A stretch of DNA of 64,000 nt from positions 20,555,996 through 20,619,995 of the forward strand of contig NC_087066.1 in assembly GCF_963678635.1 (NCBI RefSeq), written 5' to 3'. This document shows, piece by piece, positions 9,865 to 21,847 of this stretch. The DNA comes from Symsagittifera roscoffensis. Lineage: Eukaryota; Xenacoelomorpha; Acoela; Convolutidae. The notes beneath the pieces are model-generated. The model saw only the letters and a program-made list of their open reading frames with translations. It did not search any database and had not been told where the DNA came from. Made by a program: the position numbers and the translations under genes. Each line of letters starts with the position of its first letter. The first letter of the stretch is position 1.

Positions 9865-10239
9865 AGTAAAATTTAATAAAATGAATTTGAGAAAAAGCTG
9901 ACAACAGTGTTTTTCATTAGAAAGCTGTCATTTTCTAACTCAAATTTGGAAAAAACTAATTGAGAAAAAGCTGCGAAAATGTAAAAAACTGAAATTTCGA
10001 AATCAAAATAATTCCATTATTGAACCCAACAATTATAGGTTGAAAATTTTTGGCCAAACTCAAACCCAGGAACCGTAAAACAGAGTAAACAAAAGTTACG
10101 AAACTACTCACTCTTGTGATTTACAAATTAAGTTATCCTCAGAAATTCTAACCGCAGCAAATAAAATCAACACTTAGCGGTTACATAGTATCTTGTACTA
10201 AAATATGAACTTAAAACGCCGTAATCTTTAACTTCCCAA

Positions 10240-10312
10240 GCCGTGATAGCTCAGTTGGGAGAGCGTTAGACTGTACATCCAAAGGTCCCTGGTTCAATCC
10301 CGGGTCGCGGCA
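10240..10312 (+). tRNA. tRNA with Phe body and GTA anticodon, duplicate of 6879
   Basis: GTA at 10273-10275, C37, C41; T loop TTCAATC (A57), unlike its duplicate. T4. Confidence 0.8.
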
Positions 10313-10688
10313 AGTACTATTTTAAAAAATGAATATGAGAAAAAGCTGACAACACTGTTTTTCATTAGAAAGCTGTCATTTTCTAACTCAGATTAAGAAA
10401 TAAAATAATTGCAAAAGAAACGCGAAAAAGTAAAAAACTGAAATTTCAAACTCGAAAGAATTGCATTATTGAACCCAACAATTATAGGTTGAAAAATTTT
10501 GGCCAAATTCAAACCCAGAAACCTGAGAACGACGTAAGCAAAAGTTACGAAACTACTCAGTCTTGTGATTTACAAATTAACTTATCCTCAGAAATTCTAA
10601 CCGCAGCAAAAAAAATCAACACTTAGCGGTTACATAGTATCTTGTACTAAAATATGACCTTAAAACGCCGTAATCTTTAACTTCCCAA

Positions 10689-10761
10689 GCCGTGATAGCT
10701 CAGTTGGGAGAGCGTTAGACTGTACATCTAAAGGTCCCTGGTTCGATCCCGGGTCGCGGCA
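10689..10761 (+). tRNA. tRNA with Phe body and GTA anticodon, duplicate of 7326
   Basis: GTA at 10722-10724, C37; otherwise consensus. T4. Confidence 0.82.
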
Positions 10762-11135
10762 AGTAATATTTTAAAAAATGAATATGAGAAAAAGCTGACA
10801 ACACTGTTTTTCATTAGAAAGCTGTCATTTTCTAACTCAGATTAAGAAATAAAATAATTGCAAAAAAAACGCGAAAATGTAAAAACTGAAATTTCAAACT
10901 CGAAAGAATTGCATTATTGAACCCAACAATTATAGGTTGAACAATTTTGGCCAAATTCAAACCCAAAAACCTTAGAACGACGTAAGCAAAAGTTACGAAA
11001 CTACTCAGTCTTGTAATTTACAAATAAACTTATCCTCAGAAATTCTAACCGCAGCAAAAAATTCAACACTTAGCGGTTATATAGTATCTTGTACTAAAAT
11101 ATGAACTTAGAACGCCGTAATCTTTAACTTCACAA

Positions 11136-11208
11136 GCCGTGATAGCTCAGTTGGGAGAGCGTTAGACTGAAGATCTAAAGGTCCCTGGTTCGATCCCGGG
11201 TCGCGGCA
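11136..11208 (+). tRNA. tRNA-Phe (GAA), exact consensus copy
   Basis: Duplicate of 7772. T4. Confidence 0.95.
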
Positions 11209-11585
11209 TGTAATATTTTAAAAAATGAATTTGAGAAAAAGCTGACAACACTGTTTTTCATTAGAAAGCTGTCATTTTCTAACTCAGATTTGGAAAAAAA
11301 ACTAATTGAAAAAAGCTGCAAAAATGTACAAAAAAACGGAACGTTCAAACTCGAAACAATTGCATTTTGAACCCAACAATTATAGGTTGAAAATTTTTGG
11401 CCAAATTGAAACCCAAAAACCGTAGAACAGAGTAAACAAAAGTTACGGAACTACTCACCCTTGTGATTTACAAATTAACTTATCCTCAGAAAATCTAACC
11501 GCCACAAAAAATTCAACACTTAGCGGTTATATAGTAGCTTGTACTAAAATATGAACTTAGAACGCCGTAATCTTTAACTTCCCAA

Positions 11586-11650
11586 TCCGTGATAGCTCAG
11601 TTGGGAGAGCGTTTGACTGAAGAACCCTGGTTCGATCCCGGGTCGTGGCA
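11586..11650 (+). pseudogene. tRNA-Phe with an 8-nt deletion
   Basis: 65 nt; T1. The anticodon 3' stem and variable loop are partly deleted (GACTGAAGAACCC), so no anticodon stem can form. Confidence 0.85.
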
Positions 11651-11972
11651 AGTAATATTTTAAAAAATGAATTTGACAAAAAGCTGACAACACTGTTTTT
11701 CATTAGAAAGCTGTCATTTGCTAACTCAGATTTGAAAAAAAAACTAATTGAAAAAAGCTGCAAAAATGTACAAAAAAACGGAAATTTCAAACTCGAAACC
11801 CAGAAACCGTAAAACAGAGTAAACAAAAATTACGAAACTACTCACTCTTGTGATTTACAAATAAACGTATCCTCAGAAAATCTAACCGCACCAAAAAATT
11901 CAACAATTAGCAGTTATATAGTATCTTGTACTAAAATATGAACTTAGAACGCCGTAATCTTTAAATTCTCAA

Positions 11973-12045
11973 GCCGTGATAGCTCAGTTGGGAGAGCGTT
12001 AGACTGAAGATCTAAAGGTCCCTGGTTCAATCCCGGGTCGCGGCA
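11973..12045 (+). tRNA. tRNA-Phe (GAA)
   Basis: A57 in the T loop is the only change; an unusual AAAAA leader precedes the T4 run. Confidence 0.9.
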
Positions 12046-12422
12046 AAAAATATTTTAAAAAATGAATATGAGAAAAAGCTGACAACACTGTTTTTCATTA
12101 GAAAGCTGTCATTTTCTAACTCAGATTAAGAAATAAAATAATTGCAAAAGAAACGCGAAAAAGTAAAAAACTGAAATTTCAAACTCGAAAGAATTGCATT
12201 ATTGAATCCAACAATTATAGGTTGAAAAATTTTGGCAAAATTCAAACCCAGAAACCTTAGAACGACGTAAGCCAAAGTTACGAAACTACTCAGTCTTGTG
12301 ATTTACAAATTAACTTATCCTCAGAAATTCTAACCGCAGCAAAAAAAAATCAACACTTAGCGGTTACATAGTATCTTGTACTAAAATATGAACTTAAAAC
12401 GCCGTAATCTTTAACTTCCCCA

Positions 12423-12495
12423 GCCGTGATAGCTCAGTTAGGAGAGCGTTAGACTGTACATCTAAAGGTCCCTGGTTCGATCCCGGGTCGCGGCA
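12423..12495 (+). tRNA. tRNA with Phe body and GTA anticodon
   Basis: GTA at 12456-12458, C37; D loop AGTTAGGA breaks the GG pair. T4. Confidence 0.78.
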
Positions 12496-12869
12496 AGTAA
12501 TATTTTAAAAAATGAATATGAGAAAAAGCTGACAACGCTGTTTTTCATTAGAAAGCTGTCATTTTCTAACTCAGATTAAGAAATAAAATAATTGCAAAAA
12601 AAACGCGAAAATGTAAAAACTGAAATTTCAAACTCGAAAGAATTGCATTATTGAACCCAACAATTATAGGTTGAACAATTTTGGCCAAATTCAAACCCAA
12701 AAACCTTAGAACGACGTAAGCAAAAGTTACGAAACTACTCAGTCTTGTAATTTACAAATAAACTTATCCTCAGAAATTCTAACCGCAGCAAAAAATTCAA
12801 CACTTAGCGGTTATATAGTATCTTGTACTAAAATATGAACTTAGAACGCCGTAATCTTTAACTTCACAA

Positions 12870-12942
12870 GCCGTGATAGCTCAGTTGGGAGAGCGTTAGA
12901 CTGAAGTTCTAAAGGTCCCTGGTTCGATCCCGGGTCGCGGCA
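12870..12942 (+). tRNA. tRNA-Phe (GAA), U38 variant
   Basis: Anticodon loop CTGAAGT; all stems intact. T4. Confidence 0.9.
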
Positions 12943-13318
12943 TGTAATATTTTAAAAAATGAATTTGAGAAAAAGCTGACAACACTGTTTTTCATTAGAA
13001 AGCTGTCATTTTCTAACTCAGATTTGGAAAAAAACTAATTGAAAAAAGCTGCAAAAATGTACAAAAAAACGGAACGTTCAAACTCGAAACAATTGCATTT
13101 TGAACCCAACAATTATAGGTTGAAAATTTTTGGCCAAATTGAAACCCAAAAACCGTAGAACAGAGTAAACAAAAGTTACGGAACTACTCACCCTTGTGAT
13201 TTACAAATTAACTTATCCTCAGAAAATCTAACCGCCACAAAAAATTCAACACTTAGCGGTTATATAGTAGCTTGTACTAAAATATGAACTTAGAACGCCG
13301 TAATCTTTAACTTCCCAA

Positions 13319-13383
13319 TCCGTGATAGCTCAGTTGGGAGAGCGTTTGACTGAAGAACCCTGGTTCGATCCCGGGTCGTGGCA
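13319..13383 (+). pseudogene. tRNA-Phe with an 8-nt deletion, duplicate of 11586
   Basis: Identical lesion to 11586-11650. Confidence 0.85.
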
Positions 13384-13705
13384 AGTAATATTTTAAAAAA
13401 TGAATTTGACAAAAAGCTGACAACACTGTTTTTCATTAGAAAGCTGTCATTTGCTAACTCAGATTTGAAAAAAAAACTAATTGAAAAAAGCTGCAAAAAT
13501 GTACAAAAAAACGGAAATTTCAAACTCGAAACCCAGAAACCGTAAAACAGAGTAAACAAAAATTACGAAACTACTCACTCTTGTGATTTACAAATAAACG
13601 TATCCTCAGAAAATCTAACCGCACCAAAAAATTCAACAATTAGCAGTTATATAGTATCTTGTACTAAAATATGAACTTAGAACGCCGTAATCTTTAAATT
13701 CTCAA

Positions 13706-13778
13706 GCCGTGATAGCTCAGTTGGGAGAGCGTTAGACTGAAGATCTAAAGGTCCCTGGTTCAATCCCGGGTCGCGGCA
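13706..13778 (+). tRNA. tRNA-Phe (GAA), duplicate of 11973
   Basis: A57; T4. Confidence 0.9.
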
Positions 13779-14155
13779 AAAAATATTTTAAAAAATGAAT
13801 ATGAGAAAAAGCTGACAACACTGTTTTTCATTAGAAAGCTGTCATTTTCTAACTCAGATTAAGAAATAAAATAATTGCAAAAGAAACGCGAAAAAGTAAA
13901 AAACTGAAATTTCAAACTCGAAAGAATTGCATTATTGAATCCAACAATTATAGGTTGAAAAATTTTGGCAAAATTCAAACCCAGAAACCTTAGAACGACG
14001 TAAGCCAAAGTTACGAAACTACTCAGTCTTGTGATTTACAAATTAACTTATCCTCAGAAATTCTAACCGCAGCAAAAAAAAATCAACACTTAGCGGTTAC
14101 ATAGTATCTTGTACTAAAATATGAACTTAAAACGCCGTAATCTTTAACTTCCCCA

Positions 14156-14228
14156 GCCGTGATAGCTCAGTTAGGAGAGCGTTAGACTGTACATCTAAAG
14201 GTCCCTGGTTCGATCCCGGGTCGCGGCA
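14156..14228 (+). tRNA. tRNA with Phe body and GTA anticodon, duplicate of 12423
   Basis: GTA at 14189-14191, C37, altered D loop. T4. Confidence 0.78.
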
Positions 14229-14602
14229 AGTAATATTTTAAAAAATGAATATGAGAAAAAGCTGACAACGCTGTTTTTCATTAGAAAGCTGTCATTTTCT
14301 AACTCAGATTAAGAAATAAAATAATTGCAAAAAAAACGCGAAAATGTAAAAACTGAAATTTCAAACTCGAAAGAATTGCATTATTGAACCCAACAATTAT
14401 AGGTTGAACAATTTTGGCCAAATTCAAACCCAAAAACCTTAGAACGACGTAAGCAAAAGTTACGAAACTACTCAGTCTTGTAATTTACAAATAAACTTAT
14501 CCTCAGAAATTCTAACCGCAGCAAAAAATTCAACACTTAGCGGTTATATAGTATCTTGTACTAAAATATGAACTTAGAACGCCGTAATCTTTAACTTCAC
14601 AA

Positions 14603-14675
14603 GCCGTGATAGCTCAGTTGGGAGAGCGTTAGACTGAAGTTCTAAAGGTCCCTGGTTCGATCCCGGGTCGCGGCA
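14603..14675 (+). tRNA. tRNA-Phe (GAA), U38, duplicate of 12870
   Basis: Loop CTGAAGT; T4. Confidence 0.9.
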
Positions 14676-15051
14676 TGTAATATTTTAAAAAATGAATTTG
14701 AGAAAAAGCTGACAACACTGTTTTTCATTAGAAAGCTGTCATTTTCTAACTCAGATTTGGAAAAAAACTAATTGAAAAAAGCTGCAAAAATGTACAAAAA
14801 AACGGAACGTTCAAACTCGAAACAATTGCATTTTGAACCCAACAATTATAGGTTGAAAATTTTTGGCCAAATTGAAACCCAAAAACCGTAGAACAGAGTA
14901 AACAAAAGTTACGGAACTACTCACCCTTGTGATTTACAAATTAACTTATCCTCAGAAAATCTAACCGCCACAAAAAATTCAACACTTAGCGGTTATATAG
15001 TAGCTTGTACTAAAATATGAACTTAGAACGCCGTAATCTTTAACTTCCCAA

Positions 15052-15124
15052 TCCGTGATAGCTCAGTTGGGAGAGCGTTAGACTGAAGATCAAAAGGTCC
15101 CTGGTTCGATCCCGGGTAACGGCT
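15052..15124 (+). tRNA. tRNA-Phe-like (GAA), impaired
   Basis: T1 unpaired with C72, A67 facing G6, A41 facing A29, discriminator T73. T4. Confidence 0.65.
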
Positions 15125-15500
15125 AGTAATATTTTAAAAAATGAATTTGAGAAAAAGCTGACAACACTGTTTTTCATTAGAAAGCTGTCATTTTCTAACT
15201 CAGATTTGGAAAAAAACTAATTGAAAAAAGCTGCAAAAATGTACAAAAAAACGGAACGTTCAAACTCGAAACAATTGCATTTTGAACCCAACAATTATAG
15301 GTTGAAAATTTTTGGCCAAATTGAAACCCAAAAACCGTAGAACAGAGTAAACAAAAGTTACGGAACTACTCACCCTTGTGATTTACAAATTAACTTATCC
15401 TCAGAAAATCTAACCGCCACAAAAAATTCAACACTTAGCGGTTATATAGTAGCTTGTACTAAAATATGAACTTAGAACGCCGTAATCTTTAACTTCCCAA

Positions 15501-15528
15501 TCCGTGATAGCTCAGTTGGGAGAGCGTT

Positions 15529-15562
<34 letters not shown>

Positions 15563-15573
15563 GGGTCGTGGCA
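15501..15573 (+). tRNA. tRNA-Phe-like (GAA), T1 variant
   Basis: T1 mismatched to C72; G42-U28 and U69-G4 wobbles. T4. Confidence 0.7.
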
Positions 15574-15895
15574 AGTAATATTTTAAAAAATGAATTTGAC
15601 AAAAAGCTGACAACACTGTTTTTCATTAGAAAGCTGTCATTTGCTAACTCAGATTTGAAAAAAAAACTAATTGAAAAAAGCTGCAAAAATGTACAAAAAA
15701 ACGGAAATTTCAAACTCGAAACCCAGAAACCGTAAAACAGAGCAAACAAAAATTACGAAACTACTCACTCTTGTGATTTACAAATAAACGTATCCTCAGA
15801 AAATCTAACCGCACCAAAAAATTCAACAATTAGCAGTTATATAGTATCTTGTACTAAAATATGAACTTAGAACGCCGTAATCTTTAAATTCTCAA

Positions 15896-15968
15896 GCCGT
15901 GATAGCTCAGTTGGGAGAGCGTTAGACTGAAGATCTAAAGGTCCCTGGTTCGATCCCGGGTCGCGGCA
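15896..15968 (+). tRNA. tRNA-Phe (GAA), exact consensus copy
   Basis: No deviation; T4. Confidence 0.95.
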
Positions 15969-16345
15969 AGTAATATTTTAAAAAATAAATTTGACAAAAA
16001 GCTAACAACACTGTTTTTCATTAGAAAGCTGTCATTTGCTAACTCAGATTTGAAAAAAAACTAATAGAAAAAAATTGCGAAAATGTACAAAAAAACGTAA
16101 ATTTCAAACTCGAAACAATTGCATTATTGAACCCAACAATCAAAGGTTGAAAAATTTTGGCCAAATTCAAACCCAGAAACCGTACAACGACGTAAGCAAA
16201 AGTTACGAAACTACTCAGTCTTGTGATTTACAAATAAACGTATCCTCAGAAAATCTAACCGCCTCAAAAATTTCAACACTTAGCGGTTATATAGTATCTT
16301 GTACTAAAAAATGAACTTAGAACGCCGTAATCTTTAATTTCCCAA

Positions 16346-16418
16346 GCCGTGATAGCTCAGTTGGGAGAGCGTTAGACTGAAGATGTAAAGAACCCTGGAT
16401 CGATCCCGAGTCGCGGCA
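16346..16418 (+). tRNA. tRNA-Phe-like (GAA), impaired
   Basis: G40-G30 mismatch, altered variable loop, A54 in the B box, A64 in the T stem. T4. Confidence 0.65.
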
Positions 16419-16796
16419 AGTAATATTTTAAAAACTGAATTTGAGAAAAAGCTGACAGCATTGTTTTTCATTAGAAAGCTGTCATTTTCTAACTCAGATT
16501 TGGAAAAAAACTAAACGAGAAAAAGCTGCGAAAATGTAAAAAAAAACTGAAATTTCAAAATTGAAATAATTGCATTTTTGAACCCAACAATTATAGGTTG
16601 AAAAATTTTGACCAAATTTAAACCCAGAAACCTTAGAACGACGTAAGCAAAAGTTACGAAACTACCCAGTCTTGTGATTTACAAATAAACTTATCCTCAG
16701 AAACTCTAACCGCAGCAAAAAATTCAACACTTAGCGGTTATATAGTATCTTGTACTAAAATATGAACTTAGAACGCCGTAATCTTAAATTTCCCAA

Positions 16797-16869
16797 GCCG
16801 TGATAGCTCAGTTGGGAGAGCGTTAGACTGAAGATCTAAAGGTCCCTGGTTCGATCCCGGGTCGAGGCA
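16797..16869 (+). tRNA. tRNA-Phe (GAA), A69 variant
   Basis: Acceptor TCGAGGC leaves G4-A69 unpaired; otherwise consensus. T4. Confidence 0.82.
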
Positions 16870-17248
16870 AGTAATATTTTAAAAACTGAATTTGAGAAAA
16901 AGTTGACAGCACTGTTTTTCATTAGAAAACTGTCATTTTCTAACTCAGATTTGGAAAAAAACTAAACGAGAAAAAGCTGCGAAAATGTAAAAAAAAACTG
17001 AAATTTCAAAATTGAAATAATTGCATTTTTGAACCGAACAATTATAGGTTGAAAAATTTTGACCAAATTCAAACCCAGAAACCTTAGAACGACGTAAGCA
17101 AAAGTTACGAAACTACCCAGTCTTGTGATTTACAAATAAACTTATCCTCAGAAACTCTAACCGCAGCAAAAAAATTCAACACTTAGCGGTTATATAGTAT
17201 CTTGTAGTAAAATATGAACTTAGAACGCCGTAATCATTAACTTCACAA

Positions 17249-17321
17249 GCCGTGATAGCTCAATTGGGAGAGCGTTAGACTGAAGATCTAAAGGTCACTG
17301 GTTCGATCCCGGGTCGAGGCA
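17249..17321 (+). tRNA. tRNA-Phe-like (GAA)
   Basis: A14/15 region CAATTGG, A49 facing G65, A69. First of 13 successive copies followed only by T3. Confidence 0.72.
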
Positions 17322-17699
17322 AGAAATATTTAAAACAATGAATTTGAGAAAAAGCTGACAACACTGTTTTTCATTAGAAAGCTGTCATTTTCTAACTCAG
17401 ATTTGAAAAAAAATCTAATTGAAAAAAGCTGCGAAAATATACAAAAAAACGGAAATTTCAAACTCGAAACAATTGCATTTTTGAACCCAACAATTATAGG
17501 TTGAAAATTTTTGGCCAATTTCAAACCCAGAAACCTTACAACGACGTAAGCAAAAGTTACGAAACTACTCAGTCTTGTGATTTACAAATAAACGTATCCT
17601 CAGAAAATCTAACCGCCTCAAAAATTTCAACACTTAGCGGTTATATAGTATCTTGTACTAAAATATGAAGCTAGAACGCCGTAATCTTTATCTTCCCAA

Positions 17700-17772
17700 G
17701 CCGTGATAGCTCAGTTGGGAAAGCGTTAGACTGAAGATCTAAAGGTCACTGGATCGATCCAGGGTCGCGGCA
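17700..17772 (+). tRNA. tRNA-Phe-like (GAA), probable pseudogene
   Basis: A22 facing C13, A49, A54 in the B box, T stem closed by CAGGG. T3 only. Confidence 0.62.
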
Positions 17773-18153
17773 TGTAATATTTCAAAAACTGAATTAGAGA
17801 AAAAGCTGACAACACTGATTTTTTCATTAGAAAGCTGTCATTTTCTAACTCAGATTTGGAAAAAAACTTAATGAGAAAAAGCTGCAAAAATGTTTAAAAA
17901 AAACTGAAACTTCAAAATCAAAATAATTGCATTATTGAACCCAACAATTATAGGTTGAAAATTTTTGGCCAATTTCAAACCCAGAAACCTTACAACGACG
18001 TAAGCAAAAGTTACGAAACTACTCAGTCTTGTGATTTACAAATAAACGTATCCTCAGAAAATCTAACCGCCTCAAAAAATTCAACACTTAGCGGTTATAT
18101 AGTATCTTGTACTAAAATATGAAGCTAGAACGCCGTAATCTTTATCTTCCCAA

Positions 18154-18226
18154 GACGTGATAGCTCAGTTGGGAAAGCGTTAGACTGAAGATCTAAAGGT
18201 CACTGGATCGATCCCGGGTCGCGGCA
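18154..18226 (+). tRNA. tRNA-Phe-like (GAA), probable pseudogene
   Basis: A2 mismatch, A22, A49, A54. T3 only. Confidence 0.6.
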
Positions 18227-18606
18227 AGTAATATTTCAAAAACTGAATTTGAGAAAAAGCTGACAACACTGATTTTTTCATTAGAAAGCTGTCATTTTCT
18301 AACTCAGATTTGGAAAAAACTTAATGAGAAAAAGCTGCAAAAATGTTAAAAAAAACTGAAACTTCAAAATCAAAATAATTGCTTTTTTTGAACCCAACAA
18401 TTATAGGTTGAAAAATTTTGACCAAATTCAAACCCAGAAACCTTAGAACGACGTAAGCAAAAGTTACGAAACTACCCAGTCTTGTGATTTACAAATAAAC
18501 TTATCCTCAGAAACTCTAACCGCAGCAAAAAATTCAACACTTAGCGGTTATATAGTATCTTGTACTAAAATATGAACTTAGAACGCCGTAATCATTAACT
18601 TCACAA

Positions 18607-18679
18607 GCCGTGATAGCTCAGTTGGGAGAGCGTTAGACTGAAGATCTAAAGGTCCCTGGTTCGATCCCGTGTCGAGGCA
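18607..18679 (+). tRNA. tRNA-Phe-like (GAA)
   Basis: T stem CCGTG (T64 mismatch) and A69. T3 only. Confidence 0.7.
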
Positions 18680-19060
18680 AGTAATATTTAAAAAACTGAA
18701 TTTGAGAAAAAGCTGACAACACTGATTTTTTCATTAGAAAGCTGTCATTTTCTAACTCAGATTTGGAAAAAAACTAAACGAGAAAAAGCTGCGAAAATGT
18801 AAAAAAAAAACTGAAATTTCAAAATTGAAATAATTGCATTTTTGAACCCAACAATTATAGGTTGAAAAATTTTGACCAAGTTCAAACCCAGAAACCTTAG
18901 AACGACGTAATCAAAAGTTACGAAACCACCCAGTCTTGTGATTTACAAATAAACTTATCCTCAGAAACTCTAACCGCAGCAAAAAATTCAACACTTAGCG
19001 GTTATATAGTATCTTGTAGTGAAATATGAACTTAGAACGCCGTAATCATTAACTTCACAA

Positions 19061-19133
19061 GCCGTGATAGCTCAGTTGGGAGAGCGTTAGACTGAAGATC
19101 TAAAGGTCCCTGGTTCGATCCCGGGTCGAGGCA
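19061..19133 (+). tRNA. tRNA-Phe (GAA), A69 variant
   Basis: Only TCGAGGC differs; T3 only. Confidence 0.78.
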
Positions 19134-19512
19134 AGAAATATTTAAAAAAATGAATTTGAGAAAAAGCTGACAACACTGTTTTTCATTAGAAAGCTAGCAT
19201 TTTCTAACTCAGATTTGAAAAAAAAAACTAATTGAAAAAAGTTGCGAAAATATACAAAAAAACGGAAATTTCAAACTCGAAACAATTGCATTTTTGAACC
19301 CAACAATTATAGGTTGAAAATTTTTGGCCAATTTCAAACCCAGAAACCGTACAACGACGTAAGCAAAAGTTACGAAACTACTCAGTCTTGTGATTTACAA
19401 ATAAACGTATCCTCAGAAAATCTAACCGCCTCAAAAATTTCAACACTTAGCGGTTATATAGTATCTTGTACTAAAATATGAAGCTAGAACGCCGTAATCT
19501 TTATCTTCCCAA

Positions 19513-19585
19513 GCCGTGATAGCTCAGTTGGGAAAGCGTTAGACTGAAGCTCTAAAGGTCACTGGATCGATCCCGGGTCGCGGCA
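19513..19585 (+). tRNA. tRNA-Phe-like (GAA), probable pseudogene
   Basis: A22, C38 loop (CTGAAGC), A49, A54. T3 only. Confidence 0.6.
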
Positions 19586-19965
19586 AGTAATATTTCAAAA
19601 ACTGAATTTGAGAAAAAGCTGACAACACTGATTTTTTCATAAGAAAGCTGTCATTTTCTAACTCAGATTTGGAAAAAAACTTAATGAGAAAAAGCTGCAA
19701 AAATGTTTAAAAAAACTGAAACTTCAAAATCAAAATAATTGCATTTTTGAACCCAACAATTATAGGTTGAAAAATTTTGACCAAATTCAAACCCAGAAAC
19801 CTTAGAACGACGTAAGCAAAAGTTACGAAACTACCCAGTCTTGTGATTTACAAATAAACTTATCCTCAGAAACTCTAACCGCAGCAAAAAATTCAACACT
19901 TAGCGGTTATATAGTATCTTGTACTAAAATATGAACTTAGAACGCCGTAATCATTAACTTCACAA

Positions 19966-20038
19966 GCCGTGATAGCTCAGTTGGGAGAGCGTTAGACTGA
20001 AGATTTAAAGGTCCCTGGTTCGATCCCGGGTCGAGGCA
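19966..20038 (+). tRNA. tRNA-Phe (GAA), A69 variant
   Basis: U40-G30 wobble and A69. The next run of four or more T is at 20094-20098, implying a 3' trailer of about 55 nt. Confidence 0.75.
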
Positions 20039-20416
20039 AGTAATATTTAAAAAAATGAATTTGAGAAAAAGCTGACAACACTGTTTTTCATTAGAAAGCT
20101 GTCATTTTCTAACTCAGATTTGAAAAAAAAACTAATTGAAAAAAGCTGCGAAAATGTACAAAAAAACTGAAATTTCAAACTCGAAACAATTGCATTTTTG
20201 AACCCAACAATTATAGGTTGAAAATTTTTGGCCAATTTCAAACCCAGAAACCTTACAACGACGTAAGCAAAAGTCACGAAACTACTCAGTCTTGTGAATT
20301 ACAAATAAACGTATCCTCAGAAAATCTAACCGCCTCAAAAAATTCAACACTTAGCGGTTATATAGTATCTTGTACTAAAATATGAAACTAGAACGCCGTA
20401 ATCTTTATCTTCCCAA

Positions 20417-20489
20417 GCCGTGATAGCTCAGTTGGGAAAGCGTTAGACTGAAGATCTAAAGGTCACTGGATCGATCCAGGGTCGCGGCA
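20417..20489 (+). tRNA. tRNA-Phe-like (GAA), probable pseudogene
   Basis: A22, A49, A54, CAGGG. T3 only. Confidence 0.62.
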
Positions 20490-20870
20490 AGTAATATTTC
20501 AAAAACTGAATTAGAGAAAAAGCTGACAACACTGATTTTTTCATTAGAAAGCTGTCATTTTCTAACTCAGATTTGGAAAAAAACTTAATGAGAAAAAGCT
20601 GCAAAAATGTTTAAAAAAAACTGAAACTTCAAAATCAAAATAATTGCATTATTGAACCCAACAATTATAGGTTGAAAATTTTTGGCCAATTTCAAACCCA
20701 GAAACCTTACAACGACGTAAGCAAAAGTTACGAAACTACTCAGTCTTGTGATTTACAAATAAACGTATCCTCAGAAAATCTAACCGCCTCAAAAAATTCA
20801 ACACTTAGCGGTTATATAGTATCTTGTACTAAAATATGAAGCTAGAACGCCGTAATCGTTATCTTCCCAA

Positions 20871-20943
20871 GCCGTGATAGCTCAGTTGGGAAAGCGTTAG
20901 ACTGAAGATCTAAAGGTCACTGGATCGATCCCGGGTCGCGGCA
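20871..20943 (+). tRNA. tRNA-Phe-like (GAA), probable pseudogene
   Basis: A22, A49, A54. T3 only. Confidence 0.62.
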
Positions 20944-21323
20944 AGTAATATTTCAAAAACTGAATTTGAGAAAAAGCTGACAACACTGATTTTTTCATTA
21001 GAAAGCTGTCATTTTCTAACTCAGATTTGGAAAAAAACTTAATGAGAAAAAGCTGCAAAAATGTTTAAAAAAACTGAAACTTCAAAATCAAAATAATTGC
21101 ATTTTTGAACCCAACAATTATAGGTTGAAAAATTTTGACCAAATTCAAACCCAGAAACCTTAGAACGACGTAAGCAAAAGTTACGAAACTACCCAGTCTT
21201 GTGATTTACAAATAAACTTATCCTCAGAAACTCTAACCGCAGCAAAAAATTCAACACTTAGCGGTTATATAGTATCTTGTACTAAAATATGAACTTAGAA
21301 CGCCGTAATCATTAACTTCACAA

Positions 21324-21396
21324 GCCGTGATAGCTCAGTTGGGAGAGCGTTAGACTGAAGATTTAAAGGTCCCTGGTTCGATCCCGGGTCGAGGCA
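21324..21396 (+). tRNA. tRNA-Phe (GAA), duplicate of 19966
   Basis: U40, A69. T3 only. Confidence 0.75.
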
Positions 21397-21774
21397 AGTA
21401 ATATTTAAAAAAATGAATTTGAGAAAAAGCTGACAACACTGTTTTTCATTAGAAAGCTGTCATTTTCTAACTCAGATTTGAAAAAAAAACTAATTGAAAA
21501 AAGCTGCGAAAATGTACAAAAAAACTGAAATTTCAAACTCGAAACAATTGCATTTTTGAACCCAACAATTATAGGTTGAAAATTTTTGGCCAATTTCAAA
21601 CCCAGAGACCTTACAACGACGTAAGCAAAAGTCACGAAACTACTCAGTCTTGTGAATTACAAATAAACGTATCCTCAGAAAATCTAACCGCCTCAAAAAA
21701 TTCAACACTTAGCGGTTATATAGTATCTTGTACTAAAATATGAAACTAGAACGCCGTAATCTTTATCTTCCCAA

Positions 21775-21847
21775 GCCGTGATAGCTCAGTTGGGAAAGCG
21801 TTAGACTGAAGATCTAAAGGTCACTGGATCGATCCAGGGTCGCGGCA
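21775..21847 (+). tRNA. tRNA-Phe-like (GAA), duplicate of 20417
   Basis: A22, A49, A54, CAGGG. T3 only. Confidence 0.62.

Larger units (their letters stand above)
8271..11627. repeat. Copy 2 of the 3.36-kb tandem duplication
   Basis: Begins TTAAAATAGC as at 4911 and runs through the exon copy, the two decayed tRNAs and the GTA-anticodon units. The match ends within the tRNA at 11586, after which this copy continues into normal array. Confidence 0.9.
11210..15070. repeat. Higher-order repeat, period 1733 bp (four units)
   Basis: The tRNAs at 11586, 11973, 12423 and 12870 recur with the same private changes at 13319, 13706, 14156 and 14603, including an 8-nt tRNA deletion and a GTA anticodon. 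Boundaries are approximate. Confidence 0.85.

Noticed and set aside
11557-11826. Repeated minus-strand frames (for example 89 residues here, 79 residues at 36351-36590, 94 at 61393-61677) as genes
   Set aside because: They are the reverse of the tRNA plus spacer. They break and shift between units according to poly-A length, have low-complexity F/S-rich composition from A/T runs, and show no sign of codon-level constraint.
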